Shown in pieces: positions 1-6,744 of a stretch of DNA of 14,398 bases. The stretch covers positions 1 through 14,398 of the forward strand of contig JAPLRA010000187.1 of NCBI GenBank assembly GCA_026399445.1. Direction: 5' to 3'. Made by a program: the position numbers and the translations under genes. Position 1 is the first letter of the stretch. Each line of letters starts with the position of its first letter. The stretch comes from Sulfuritalea sp. (GTDB taxonomy: Bacteria; Pseudomonadota; Gammaproteobacteria; Burkholderiales; Rhodocyclaceae). Under the pieces are notes generated by a model. That model had not been told where the DNA came from. It worked only from the letters and a program-made list of their open reading frames with translations, and searched no databases.

Positions 1-200
1 CAGACTCGGCCATGTCTCATACAAAACAGCAGACGGTCGCCGGCCAACAGGAATGGGTCTCCAAGAAGGGCCGGGTCAAGGCCTTCGATACCTTGTCGGA
101 TCGCCACCAGTCTCGAATTGCCTACCAGGATCAGCGCCAGGAACAGAAGGTCAGTGACGAACATGGCGCTCGGCGGCATGAAGAGAAGGGGAAAGGCTGA
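1..200 (+). CDS. fliJ: FliJ, flagellar export chaperone (C-terminal part, gene starts before window)
   Basis: This frame is open from the first bases of the window and ends at TGA 198-200, so only the C-terminal 65 or so residues of a gene starting upstream are visible. FliJ is the small coiled-coil stalk protein of the flagellar type III export ATPase; it links the FliI/FliH ring to the gate protein FlhA and escorts late-substrate chaperones. The visible part is charged and helix-forming. It follows the pattern of the enterobacterial FliJ tail, with a Trp-containing WVSKKGR segment, then a Leu/Gln/Arg-rich stretch, then a Lys/Arg/Glu-rich end (QEQKVSDEHGARRHEEK). Position directly before fliK is the canonical fliFGHIJK order. 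The ATG at 12 is internal and should not be taken as the start. The family call rests on a short, low-complexity tail plus gene order. Confidence 0.8.
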   Translation, partial: DSAMSHTKQQTVAGQQEWVSKKGRVKAFDTLSDRHQSRIAYQDQRQEQKVSDEHGARRHEEKGKG

Positions 201-202
201 GG

Positions 203-218
203 TGGCACATCCCTTGCA
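203..218 (+). promoter_or_regulatory. Sigma-54 (RpoN) -24/-12 promoter for fliK
   Basis: TGGCAC at 203-208 and TTGCA at 214-218 match the sigma-54 consensus TGGCAC-N5-TTGCW. The invariant GG (204-205) and GC (216-217) are exactly 10 bases apart. The site begins two bases after the fliJ stop codon. The expected transcript start is about 229, giving a leader of roughly 30 bases before the fliK ATG at 260. Sigma-54 promoters need an AAA+ activator; in flagellar systems this is usually FleQ/FlrC-like. No activator gene is in the window. Confidence 0.8.
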
Positions 219-259
219 TTTGTCGGTCTGATGAAACCCCAAGCCGCGAGGGAGCACCC

Positions 260-1552
260 ATGTCCGAACTGATGATCAACGCTACGCCAACGCATCCACC
301 GAGCGGAACCGGCAATGCCAATGCGCTCGGGCAGACTGATGCGGCCAGTCGTGCCGGCGAAACTGGCAAGGCGGACCGGGAAGGCGGGACGGAATCGCCG
401 TTCGCCGCAGTGCTCAAGTCCCGGACGGACAAGAAAGCGTCCGCCACGGATACCGCCAACAACGCCGGTTCGGCCACAGCTGAGGCCCAGACTGATGCCG
501 AGGATAAGCCCAACAGTCTTGATCTAACAGTACTTTTCCCTCTTCTGGCGGCCAATCTGGCCGAACCAGCGGGCGTAGCAGCGGCCCCCGGTGCTGCCAC
601 GAAACCCCTCCCCGATCAACCGTTGTTGCCTGGACTCGAAGCAACGGCTTCACTCCCGCCGACTCAAATTCTTTCAGCCCTCGCCGCCGCACCCGCCGCA
701 GCCCTACCCGTCGCACCTGCGGCACCCGAGGCAGCTCTGGCCGCTGCACCCACTGCGGCGCTGCCGGCCACACCTGTGGCGGCGGCGCTGCCCACCGCAC
801 CGGCTGCCGCACTGCCCACCACACCGGCTGCCGCACTGCCCAGCGCGCCCGGCACGGCCAGGGACACAACCCCTCGCAAACAGGATGGCGAAACAAGGAA
901 CGAGACCTTCACCGCTGCCGGCCCCGCAAAATCCGGCGGAACAAGCCAGGTTCCCGGCAAGATTGCGCTTGATGCGGCAATTAATGCCGATGCTGGCCAC
1001 AAGAGTGGCGAGAGCATTGCAACCGAACTCCCTGCCGGTGATTTCCATACCCTCATGGAGCGCGCCATGGCCATGGCGCCCGGCGCAACCAGCACAGGCA
1101 GCGGATCCTCGTCGACTCCGAACCTGCGTATCGACACACCTCTGGGGCAAACTGGCTGGCATGAAGAAATGGGCCAGAAACTGACCTGGATGGTTGGCAA
1201 CAACCGTCAGCAGGCCGATCTGGTGCTGAACCCGCCCCAACTCGGTCGCATCGAGGTCTCGCTGACGATGAACGGTGATCAGGCCACGGCCATATTTACG
1301 TCGTCCAACCCGGCAGTCCGTGAAGCGCTGGAAAGCTCACTGCATCGGTTGCGCGAAGTGCTGGCCGATGCCGGCGTCAGCCTGGGTCAAGCCCACGTGG
1401 GCTCCGAGTCGCCCCATCAGTCGTCTGCGAAAAATGAACCGGATTTTGGAATGAATGAAAGCGTGCGCTATGCTTCAGCCATCCCGTTGCCGGGAGGCGA
1501 AACAGTTACAAGAAGCGGCGCCGGGCGTAGCATGATAGATGTATTTGCTTGA
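260..1552 (+). CDS. fliK: FliK, flagellar hook-length control protein
   Basis: FliK is a secreted molecular ruler. It sets hook length and then switches export specificity, through FlhB, from rod/hook to filament substrates. The 430-residue product has the usual two-part plan. Its N-terminal two thirds are low-complexity Ala/Pro/Thr-rich sequence, with degenerate 8-residue repeats of the ALPTxPAA type around residues 147-204. Its compact C-terminal domain at about residues 290-385 contains LNPPQLGRIEV followed by the SNPAVREALE and LHRLREVL segments, typical of the FliK C-terminal (Flg_hook) domain. The ATG at 260 has a GGAG ribosome site just upstream. It lies about 30 bases inside the predicted RpoN transcript and 59 bases after fliJ. 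An in-frame ATG at 272 is a less likely start. The C-terminal domain makes the identification firm; the N-terminal half is not conserved and could not be used for it. Confidence 0.93.
   Translation: MSELMINATPTHPPSGTGNANALGQTDAASRAGETGKADREGGTESPFAAVLKSRTDKKASATDTANNAGSATAEAQTDAEDKPNSLDLTVLFPLLAANLAEPAGVAAAPGAATKPLPDQPLLPGLEATASLPPTQILSALAAAPAAALPVAPAAPEAALAAAPTAALPATPVAAALPTAPAAALPTTPAAALPSAPGTARDTTPRKQDGETRNETFTAAGPAKSGGTSQVPGKIALDAAINADAGHKSGESIATELPAGDFHTLMERAMAMAPGATSTGSGSSSTPNLRIDTPLGQTGWHEEMGQKLTWMVGNNRQQADLVLNPPQLGRIEVSLTMNGDQATAIFTSSNPAVREALESSLHRLREVLADAGVSLGQAHVGSESPHQSSAKNEPDFGMNESVRYASAIPLPGGETVTRSGAGRSMIDVFA
700..871 (+). repeat. Ala/Pro-rich tandem repeat inside fliK
   Basis: A 24-bp unit coding LPTxPAAA occurs as near-identical copies at 788-811 and 812-835. 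A diverged third copy starts at 836, and further degenerate ALPxxP units lie upstream from about 700. It encodes the linker region of FliK, where repeat number would directly change the length of the ruler. Confidence 0.75.
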
Positions 1553-1555
1553 GTG

Positions 1556-1585
1556 GAGGACAGAGGACAGCAGGCAGAAGGCAGG
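1556..1585 (+). repeat. Short purine-rich direct repeats in the fliK-fliL gap
   Basis: AGGACAG occurs twice in tandem (1557-1563, 1564-1570), followed by two AGGCAG copies (1572-1577, 1579-1584). The rest of the 110-base gap, to the fliL start at 1663, shows no sigma-54 or convincing sigma-28 promoter and no terminator, so fliL is probably read through from fliK. Confidence 0.5.
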
Positions 1586-1662
1586 TGACCGGAATCAACG
1601 CGGTCGAAGCGCCGGCAAAACCCTGTCTTATGTCGGCTGCTCGCTGAACACGGAGAGAACTG

Positions 1663-2262
1663 ATGGCGGATGCAAAGAAAACGGAAACTGAAGGTGAAGC
1701 CCCTCCTCCCAAGAAGAAGGGCAAGCTGATCATTTTTATTGCCATCGGCGTTCTTGTTCTGGTGCTCGGCGGAGGCGGTGCGGGTTATTTTCTGATGAAG
1801 AAAAAGCCGGTGGAAGAGGTTGTGGATGGAGAAGAGCCCGCAAAGGAAGCCAAGGCAAAGAAAAAGGACAAGAAGGCCGAGCACACCGCTCCCTCCTTCT
1901 ACAAGTTTGACAAGGCATTTACCGTCAAGCTGCAGACCGAACAGCAGGAGGCCTACCTGCAGGCAGAGGTCCAGCTGCGGGTACTGGATCCGGCTGCACT
2001 GGAAATGCTCAAGCCCTATGATCCGGAACTCAAGCACCGCATCATGCTGATTCTTCTGGCCAAGAAAGCGTCCGAATTGGTGACCGCCCAAGGAGTACAG
2101 CGGCTGTCAAACGAGATTCGCGAAACCGTCAATAACACGCTGGAACCTCCGGTCGCCCGAAAAGGAGGCAAGGAAAAGGTCGAAGCCAAGGAACCCGCAG
2201 ATGCTGCCGCTCCCGATGCGCCGGTCCAGGCCGTGCTGTTCACCTCGTTCATCATCCAGTAA
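1663..2262 (+). CDS. fliL: FliL, flagellar basal body-associated membrane protein
   Basis: FliL is a single-pass inner-membrane protein with a periplasmic domain. It surrounds or supports the MotAB stator and helps motor output. The 199-residue product has a short cytoplasmic tail with a PPPKKKGK motif, then a hydrophobic helix at about residues 22-44 (Ile/Val/Leu-rich, ending GGGGAGYF), then a Lys/Glu-rich linker to about residue 78. The periplasmic FliL domain includes FDKAFTVKLQ and the ELKHRIMLILLAKKASEL helix. The end VLFTSFIIQ matches the characteristic FliL C-terminus. It is longer than the enterobacterial protein (about 155 residues). The extra length is the linker and a Lys/Ala/Pro-rich insert before the final strand. 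The ATG at 1663 has GGAGAG a few bases upstream. It sits between fliK and fliM as expected. Confidence 0.95.
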   Translation: MADAKKTETEGEAPPPKKKGKLIIFIAIGVLVLVLGGGGAGYFLMKKKPVEEVVDGEEPAKEAKAKKKDKKAEHTAPSFYKFDKAFTVKLQTEQQEAYLQAEVQLRVLDPAALEMLKPYDPELKHRIMLILLAKKASELVTAQGVQRLSNEIRETVNNTLEPPVARKGGKEKVEAKEPADAAAPDAPVQAVLFTSFIIQ

Positions 2263-2276
2263 TGAACAAACGCCCC

Positions 2277-2376
2277 TCCCCGCCGCCCCCCCTTCACAGG
2301 GGTGTGACTATGGTTCAGGCGCTTCGCGCCTTCCGGTTCGTTGACTTGCGGCCCTCTTGGGGCGGCCCGGCGGGGA
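2277..2376 (+). promoter_or_regulatory. Structured leader before fliM (several inverted repeats)
   Basis: The 121-base fliL-fliM gap is a C-tract followed by hairpin-forming sequence. AGGCGC (2317-2322) and GCGCCT (2326-2331) form a perfect 6-bp stem with a TTC loop. CCCC (2289-2292) can pair with GGGG (2299-2302). TCCCCGCCG (2277-2285) is complementary over 9 bp to CGGCGGGGA (2368-2376), which includes the purine-rich sequence in Shine-Dalgarno position for fliM. None of the stems is followed by a T-run, so they are not classical terminators. A role in fliM translation or mRNA stability is inference. Confidence 0.4.
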
Positions 2377-2383
2377 CGGCGGA

Positions 2384-3358
2384 ATGAGTCAGGACTTTCT
2401 CTCCCAGGAAGAAGTAGATGCCCTGCTCAAGGGCGTCACCGGCGAAGCCGATGAAGCTCCACCCGAAGCCGACACCGGGTCTGTCAAGAACTACGACCTA
2501 GGCCGGCAGGAGAGGATTGTGCGCGGCAGGATGCCGACGCTCGAGCTCATCAATGAGCGCTTCGCCCGCTACTTGCGTATCGGGCTGTTCAGCTACATGC
2601 ACCGCAGCACGGAAATTTCGGTCGGGCCGATCAAGGTGCAGAAGTACAGCGAGTTCATCCGCAACCTGGTGGTTCCGACCAATCTGAACCTGATTCAGGC
2701 CAAGCCGCTGCGCGGCACCGGCTTGATCGTTTTTGATCCGAACCTGGTGTTTCTCGTTGTCGACAACATGTTCGGCGGCGATGGCCGCTTCCATACCCGG
2801 GTTGAAGGTCGCGACTTTACGGCCACCGAACAGCGCATTATTCAAGGAATTCTCGGGGTCGTTTTCGAGGAATACCAAAGAGCCTGGGCCCCGATTTATC
2901 CGCTGAGTTTCGAGTTCATCCGGTCGGAGATGAACACTCAGTTTGCGAACATTGCAACACCGTCCGAGGTGATCGTTTCGGTCACCTTCACCATCGAACT
3001 CTCCGGCACCACTGCCGAGATGCACTTCTGCCTGCCGTACTCGATGGTCGAGCCAATCCGCGATGTGCTGTACAGCACCATGCACAGCGAACAGGCTTCA
3101 TCTGACAAGCGCTGGACTGGCACCCTGACGCGTCAGTTGCAGACTGCTGAAGTCGAACTGGTGGCGAAACTGGGCAACACCAGCGTGACCTTTGGCGACA
3201 TTATCGAGATGAAAGTCGGGGACGTCATTCCGATCTCGATCGACGACATGGTCCCTGTGGCTGTCAACGGTGTCCACGTGCTGGACTGTCGCTACGGGAT
3301 ACGGAATGGCCAGTACGCACTCAAGATCGAGCACTTCGTCGCCGAGGAAGAAGCCTAA
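2384..3358 (+). CDS. fliM: FliM, flagellar motor switch protein
   Basis: FliM forms the middle of the cytoplasmic C ring. It binds phospho-CheY and reverses rotation by changing FliG. The 324-residue product starts with the conserved CheY-binding segment LSQEEVDALL (residues 6-15). The CheC-like middle domain carries the GGxG signature in NMFGGDGR. The C-terminal SpoA domain contains GDIIEMKVGDVIPIS. Its length matches the family (about 330). The ATG at 2384 is chosen because it puts the CheY-binding motif at the extreme N-terminus. An in-frame TTG at 2357 would add nine residues of Gly/Pro-rich sequence without support. Spacing to fliL is 121 bases of structured sequence; fliN follows after 24 bases with its own ribosome site. 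Confidence 0.97.
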   Translation: MSQDFLSQEEVDALLKGVTGEADEAPPEADTGSVKNYDLGRQERIVRGRMPTLELINERFARYLRIGLFSYMHRSTEISVGPIKVQKYSEFIRNLVVPTNLNLIQAKPLRGTGLIVFDPNLVFLVVDNMFGGDGRFHTRVEGRDFTATEQRIIQGILGVVFEEYQRAWAPIYPLSFEFIRSEMNTQFANIATPSEVIVSVTFTIELSGTTAEMHFCLPYSMVEPIRDVLYSTMHSEQASSDKRWTGTLTRQLQTAEVELVAKLGNTSVTFGDIIEMKVGDVIPISIDDMVPVAVNGVHVLDCRYGIRNGQYALKIEHFVAEEEA

Positions 3359-3382
3359 GCACTTATACGCAGGGAGTATGTA

Positions 3383-3802
3383 ATGAGCGAAACGAACGAA
3401 ACCGAAGAACAGGTCTCCGAAGACGACTGGGCAGCAGCCATGGGCGAACAGACCGCGGTTGAAGGCACGGCCGCACTCGACGCCAAGCCGGCAGAAATAT
3501 TCGAGCAGTTCTCCGGCGGCACCGAGAACACGGCGGCGCCCCAGGGCTTCGACATGATCCTCGACATCCCGGTGAACCTCACGGTGGAGTTGGGTCGCAC
3601 CAAGATATCGATTCGAAACCTGTTGCAGCTGGCACATGGATCGGTAGTCGAACTCGAGGGCATGGCCGGCGAACCGATGGATGTGCTGGTCAATGGCACC
3701 CTGATCGCACAAGGCGAGGTAGTGGTGGTCAACGAAAAGTTCGGCATCCGCCTCACCGACGTCATTACGCAGCAAGAACGCATTCGCAAACTGAACCGCT
3801 GA
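3383..3802 (+). CDS. fliN: FliN, flagellar motor switch protein
   Basis: FliN forms the base of the C ring with the SpoA domain of FliM and helps dock the FliH/FliI export ATPase. The 139-residue product has an acidic, poorly conserved N-terminal half (SEDDWAAAMGEQ region). A complete SpoA domain follows from about residue 55, with LDIPVNLTVELGRT, then HGSVVELEGMAGEPMDVLVNG, then GEVVVVNEKFGIRLTDV. The length is typical. The ATG at 3383 has GGGAG nine bases upstream. The stop TGA at 3800-3802 is followed at once by a second in-frame stop TAA, then by a strong hairpin terminator starting 14 bases later. Confidence 0.97.
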   Translation: MSETNETEEQVSEDDWAAAMGEQTAVEGTAALDAKPAEIFEQFSGGTENTAAPQGFDMILDIPVNLTVELGRTKISIRNLLQLAHGSVVELEGMAGEPMDVLVNGTLIAQGEVVVVNEKFGIRLTDVITQQERIRKLNR

Positions 3803-3815
3803 TAAGTCCCGCCTT

Positions 3816-3839
3816 CCCCCCTCTACTTGGGGGTTTTTT
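3816..3839 (+). terminator. Rho-independent terminator after fliN
   Basis: A run of six C (3816-3821), a 7-base loop (TCTACTT) and five G (3829-3833) form a GC-only stem followed directly by six T (3834-3839). This is a textbook intrinsic terminator on the + strand, 14 bases after the fliN stop and 62 bases before the likely fliO start. It would cut the fliKLMN transcript from fliOPQR unless read-through or antitermination occurs. Confidence 0.85.
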
Positions 3840-3901
3840 GCTGCCGGCGAAAGCCTAAGCTCGCGCCCTATAAGGTCACTCCGGTCACCCCGGTTGCGAG
3901 T

Positions 3902-4333
3902 ATGGTTCGTTTCATTCCCACCCCGTTGCTGCTTTTCGCCATGGCAGATGCATCTGCACAGGCCGCTCAGGGCGCGTCTTCTGCCGCGCCCACGACAGAA
4001 CTTGGGGGCAGCCTGTGGCAACTCTTTTTTGGCCTGGCGATCGTCCTGGCACTGCTGGTCGGCAGCCTGTGGATACTGAAAAAGCTGGTTGCCCCTCGCG
4101 GCGAAAATGCGGGATTGCTGCGCGTCGTTGCGGGAACCGCGGTGGGTGCGCGTGAACGCGTCGTCATTGTCGAAGTGGGCAGTACCTGGCTGGTACTCGG
4201 GGTTGCGCCCGGTCGCGTCTCGGCTCTCGCCGAAGTTCCTCGCCAGCCCACCCCAGCTCAAGCGGCAAGCCCGACCTCCGTGTCAGGCGAAGGGTTCCCT
4301 GACTGGCTGCGCAAGCTGACGCAGAAGCGATAG
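3902..4333 (+). CDS. fliO: FliO, flagellar export-gate assembly protein
   Basis: FliO is a small membrane protein that helps assemble the FliP-FliR export gate and is not part of the final pore. From the ATG at 3902 the product is 143 residues. It has an N-terminal signal-like segment (VRFIPTPLLLFAMADASAQA), then a Ser/Ala-rich stretch, then one membrane helix at about 38-59 (LWQLFFGLAIVLALLVGSLW). A cytoplasmic domain follows, with the FliO-type pattern LRVVAGTAVGARERVVIVEVG then WLVLGVAPGRVSAL. The frame is open back to a TTG at 3827, but that codon lies inside the terminator loop and would add basic sequence ahead of the signal-like segment, so 3902 is preferred. No clear Shine-Dalgarno precedes 3902, so the start is less certain than the identity. 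fliP follows after three bases. Confidence 0.88.
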   Translation: MVRFIPTPLLLFAMADASAQAAQGASSAAPTTELGGSLWQLFFGLAIVLALLVGSLWILKKLVAPRGENAGLLRVVAGTAVGARERVVIVEVGSTWLVLGVAPGRVSALAEVPRQPTPAQAASPTSVSGEGFPDWLRKLTQKR

Positions 4334-4336
4334 ACG

Positions 4337-5068
4337 ATGCTGGCGAGACTCCTCGGCTGCGCTCTGTTGCTGGCGCCACTATTGGCCGACGCACAGGTAT
4401 TGCCCGCGGTCACCAGCAGCCCCGCCGCCGGTGGTGGCACGCAATGGTCGTTGTCGATCCAGACTCTGCTGCTGCTGACTGGCCTGACCTTTCTGCCGGC
4501 GATGCTGCTGATGATGACCAGCTTCACGCGCATCATCATTGTTCTGTCGCTACTGCGCCACGCGCTGGGCACACAGACCTCGCCGCCCAATCAGGTAATT
4601 GTCGGCCTGGCCCTTTTCCTGACGCTTTTCATCATGGCCCCCGTTACCGAGCGCATCTACATCGATGCCTATCTGCCGCTCTCGGAAAACAAGATCAGTT
4701 TCCAGACCGCCCTGGACAAAGGTGCCGTGCCCTTGCGCGCCTTCATGCTCAAGCAGGTTCGCCAGGCCGACCTGGCCACGTTCACCAAAGTTGCCAAGCT
4801 GCAAGCGCCGGCCAGTGCAGACGACATACCGATGCGCGTCCTGATCCCGGCCTTCGTTACCTCCGAACTCAAGACGGCGTTCCAGATCGGCTTTATCGTT
4901 TTCATACCATTTCTGATTATTGACATGGTGGTGGCCTCGGTACTCATGTCGATGGGCATGATGATGATGTCGCCCGTCATCGTCGCCCTGCCGTTCAAGC
5001 TCATGCTGTTTGTGCTGGTTGATGGCTGGAATTTGCTGATTGGCTCGCTTGTGCTGAGTTTCGGATAG
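4337..5068 (+). CDS. fliP: FliP, flagellar type III export gate protein
   Basis: FliP is the main subunit of the export gate; five copies with FliQ and FliR form the pore in the inner membrane. The 243-residue product has a cleavable-type signal at residues 1-19 (ending LLADAQ), as is usual for FliP. Membrane helices lie at about 42-60, 66-75 with 86-103, 182-203 and 215-240. Strong signatures are FTRIIIVLSLLRHALG with PPNQVIVGLALFLT, LIPAFVTSELKTAFQIGF, and the Met-rich MGMMMMSP loop (206-213), which forms the gasket in known gate structures. The length is typical. It starts four bases after the fliO stop codon begins to end, so translation is probably coupled to fliO. Confidence 0.98.
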   Translation: MLARLLGCALLLAPLLADAQVLPAVTSSPAAGGGTQWSLSIQTLLLLTGLTFLPAMLLMMTSFTRIIIVLSLLRHALGTQTSPPNQVIVGLALFLTLFIMAPVTERIYIDAYLPLSENKISFQTALDKGAVPLRAFMLKQVRQADLATFTKVAKLQAPASADDIPMRVLIPAFVTSELKTAFQIGFIVFIPFLIIDMVVASVLMSMGMMMMSPVIVALPFKLMLFVLVDGWNLLIGSLVLSFG

Positions 5069-5077
5069 AGGCACTCC

Positions 5078-5347
5078 ATGACACCCACTACCGTAATCGA
5101 GATCGGTCGCAACGCGGTCGAAATTACACTGTTGATCTCGGCCCCGCTGTTCATTGCGGCACTGGTGACAGGGCTGATTGTCAGCATTTTTCAGGCGGCA
5201 ACGCAGATCAATGAGGCTACGCTTTCCTTCGTACCCAAGCTGATCGCCATTTTCGCCACCCTCATCGTCGCCGGCCCCTGGATGCTCACGATGATGACCG
5301 ACTACATGCGCCGCCTCTACGAATCGATCCCCGCCATCATCGGCTGA
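5078..5347 (+). CDS. fliQ: FliQ, flagellar type III export gate protein
   Basis: FliQ wraps the FliP-FliR core as four copies in the export gate. The 89-residue product matches the family length and has two hydrophobic helices, at about residues 13-36 and 53-72. The conserved TGLIVSIFQAATQINEATLSFVPK linker lies between them (split here as TGLIVSIFQAATQ and INEATLSFVPK). The ATG at 5078 has GAGGC upstream and lies nine bases after the fliP stop. No oddities were seen. Confidence 0.97.
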   Translation: MTPTTVIEIGRNAVEITLLISAPLFIAALVTGLIVSIFQAATQINEATLSFVPKLIAIFATLIVAGPWMLTMMTDYMRRLYESIPAIIG

Positions 5348-5360
5348 TAGAGGCCAGGAC

Positions 5361-6152
5361 GTGATTTCGATCAGTTCGGTACAGCTCGATACCTGGCTTG
5401 CCCTGTTCGTCTTTCCACTGTCGCGAATTCTGGGACTGCTTGCGACCGCCCCCGTGTTCAACAATGCCGCATTGCCGGTGCGGGTACGGCTGATTGCCGG
5501 CCTGGCCATCACGCTGGCCGTCGCACCGGCGCTCCCCCCTCTGCCGGCCATCCCAGCCAGTTCATGGGTCGGGCTGGTGGTCCTTGGTGAGCAGATACTG
5601 ATCGGCGTTCTTCTTGGCTTCGCGCTGCGCATCACCTTTGCCGCGGTCGATGTGGCCGGCGAGCTGATCGGTTTGCAGATGGGACTGGGATTTGCCACAT
5701 TTTTCGACCCGACCAGCGGCGGCCAGACACCGGTTATCGCCGAATTTCTTGGCCTGCTGACGGCATTGATATTTCTCAGCCTGAACGGTCATTTGCTGGC
5801 GCTTACCGTTCTCACCGAGAGCTTCACCCTTTTGCCGGTGAGTACGACCCCAATCCATGCCGAGGCCTTTTCGTCGATGCTGGCCTGGTCGGCAACGCTG
5901 TTCTCAACTGGACTTCTGCTGGCGCTCCCGCTGATCACTGCCCTGCTGATCGCCAACATTGCCTTGGGCGTGCTGGCGCGAATCGCTCAACAGCTGAACC
6001 TGTTCGCGGTCGGCTTCCCCGTCACGCTGGCACTGGGGTTTCTGGTCCTGATGTTGTCGCTGCCCTATATCGGGGCAGCCATGGAAGGCCTGTTCACGAG
6101 CGGCTTCCAGGCCATGGGCATGCTCATGCGGACTGCAGGCAGTCCGCTCTGA
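5361..6152 (+). CDS. fliR: FliR, flagellar type III export gate protein
   Basis: FliR is the single-copy subunit that closes the FliP5-FliQ4-FliR1 export gate. The 263-residue product is almost wholly hydrophobic, with about six predicted membrane segments. It carries family signatures FPLSRILGLLATAPVF near the N-terminus, the GELIGLQMGLGFATFFDP segment at about residues 97-114, and the late LNLFAVGFPVTLALGF segment. The start is GTG at 5361, with GAGG at 5350-5353 spaced seven bases away. It begins 13 bases after the fliQ stop. The usual next gene, flhB, is absent; the arm ends here against a gene on the other strand whose stop lies 13 bases away. Confidence 0.97.
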   Translation: MISISSVQLDTWLALFVFPLSRILGLLATAPVFNNAALPVRVRLIAGLAITLAVAPALPPLPAIPASSWVGLVVLGEQILIGVLLGFALRITFAAVDVAGELIGLQMGLGFATFFDPTSGGQTPVIAEFLGLLTALIFLSLNGHLLALTVLTESFTLLPVSTTPIHAEAFSSMLAWSATLFSTGLLLALPLITALLIANIALGVLARIAQQLNLFAVGFPVTLALGFLVLMLSLPYIGAAMEGLFTSGFQAMGMLMRTAGSPL

Positions 6153-6157
6153 GAGCG
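6145..6157. terminator. Possible weak bidirectional hairpin at the convergence point
   Basis: CGCTC (6145-6149) and GAGCG (6153-6157) form a 5-bp stem whose three-base loop is the fliR TGA stop codon. A second palindrome, GACTGC-AG-GCAGTC, lies just upstream at 6131-6144. There is no long T-run on either side, so termination here is only suggested by the convergent gene layout. Confidence 0.3.
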
Positions 6158-6165
6158 CTGAATTT

Positions 6166-6744
6166 CTAGTTGCGGCCGTTGCGCTTGGCTTCGACCAGGG
6201 CGGCGTTGGCCTTGATCGAGGCCTCGCTTCTGGTCAGGCGGATTACGCCCTGCGACACGCGCTGCGAACCCAGTACTGACGATTCCATGCCTTCCGAATA
6301 CTCCACCACCTGATAGCCGTCGTAACCGCCCTGTCGCATAAGGTCCTTGGCACGCTGGTGGAATACCACGCGCGACTCGCCCGCGCCACCCGCATAGAAG
6401 CGCTTCATTTTCAGCGAGAAGTGGAAATGGGCATCCGGAAATGCGGCCTGTTCGATCTCCCAGTTGGGCGCCAGTGGATCAAGGATCAGGTAGGCGGCGC
6501 CGGCGTACAAGCCCCACGTCACGATCCTTTCCAATGGAATCTGTACCGCATCGGTGAGATTCAGCGTGGCATTGGGAATGATCGGCCCTTGTGCGGGGAA
6601 AGCACCGCTGAGACTCGTCTGGCCCGGGTAATCCATTACGGCGCAGCCCGCGAGTGCGCAGGACACTACGGAGGCAAACAAGAGTCGGCGCGAACTCCCT
6701 CTGCGTACCTGGGACGCCAATTCGCGGGCAGGTAACGGCATCAT
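6166..6744 (-). CDS. Uncharacterised lipoprotein, coupled to flgL
   Basis: I do not recognise a named family. The 192-residue product has a basic N-terminal segment, a hydrophobic stretch (LLFASVVSCALAGC) and a lipobox LAGC with the acceptor Cys at residue 34. It is therefore probably exported and lipid-anchored, most likely to the outer membrane. The mature part has a hydrophobic patch (VTWGLYAGAAYLILDPLAP) and a charged region with FHFSLKMKRFYAGGAGE. Near the end it has a GYDGYQVVEYSEGMESSVLG segment that looks like a folded domain. Its ATG overlaps the flgL stop as ATGA (6744-6741), so it is translationally coupled to flgL and is the last gene of the left-pointing arm. A second ATG at 6741 is also possible. 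The location suggests a flagellum-related envelope role, but it could be a passenger; the sequence does not decide this. Confidence 0.8.
   Translation of the reverse strand: MMPLPARELASQVRRGSSRRLLFASVVSCALAGCAVMDYPGQTSLSGAFPAQGPIIPNATLNLTDAVQIPLERIVTWGLYAGAAYLILDPLAPNWEIEQAAFPDAHFHFSLKMKRFYAGGAGESRVVFHQRAKDLMRQGGYDGYQVVEYSEGMESSVLGSQRVSQGVIRLTRSEASIKANAALVEAKRNGRN

Noticed and set aside
3869..3900. Promoter-like elements before fliO (TATAAG, and GGTCAC repeats followed by GTTGC)
   Set aside because: No -35 box fits the TATAAG. The GG to GC spacing is 11 rather than 10, so neither a sigma-70 nor a sigma-54 promoter can be supported.
3098..4261. A 387-codon open frame on the - strand across fliM, fliN and fliO
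   Set aside because: It is antisense to three recognised genes, crosses the fliN terminator and has a low-complexity His/Arg/Gln-rich product.
4550..5698. A 382-codon open frame on the - strand across fliP, fliQ and fliR
   Set aside because: It is antisense to three conserved gate genes and has no recognisable motif or ribosome site.
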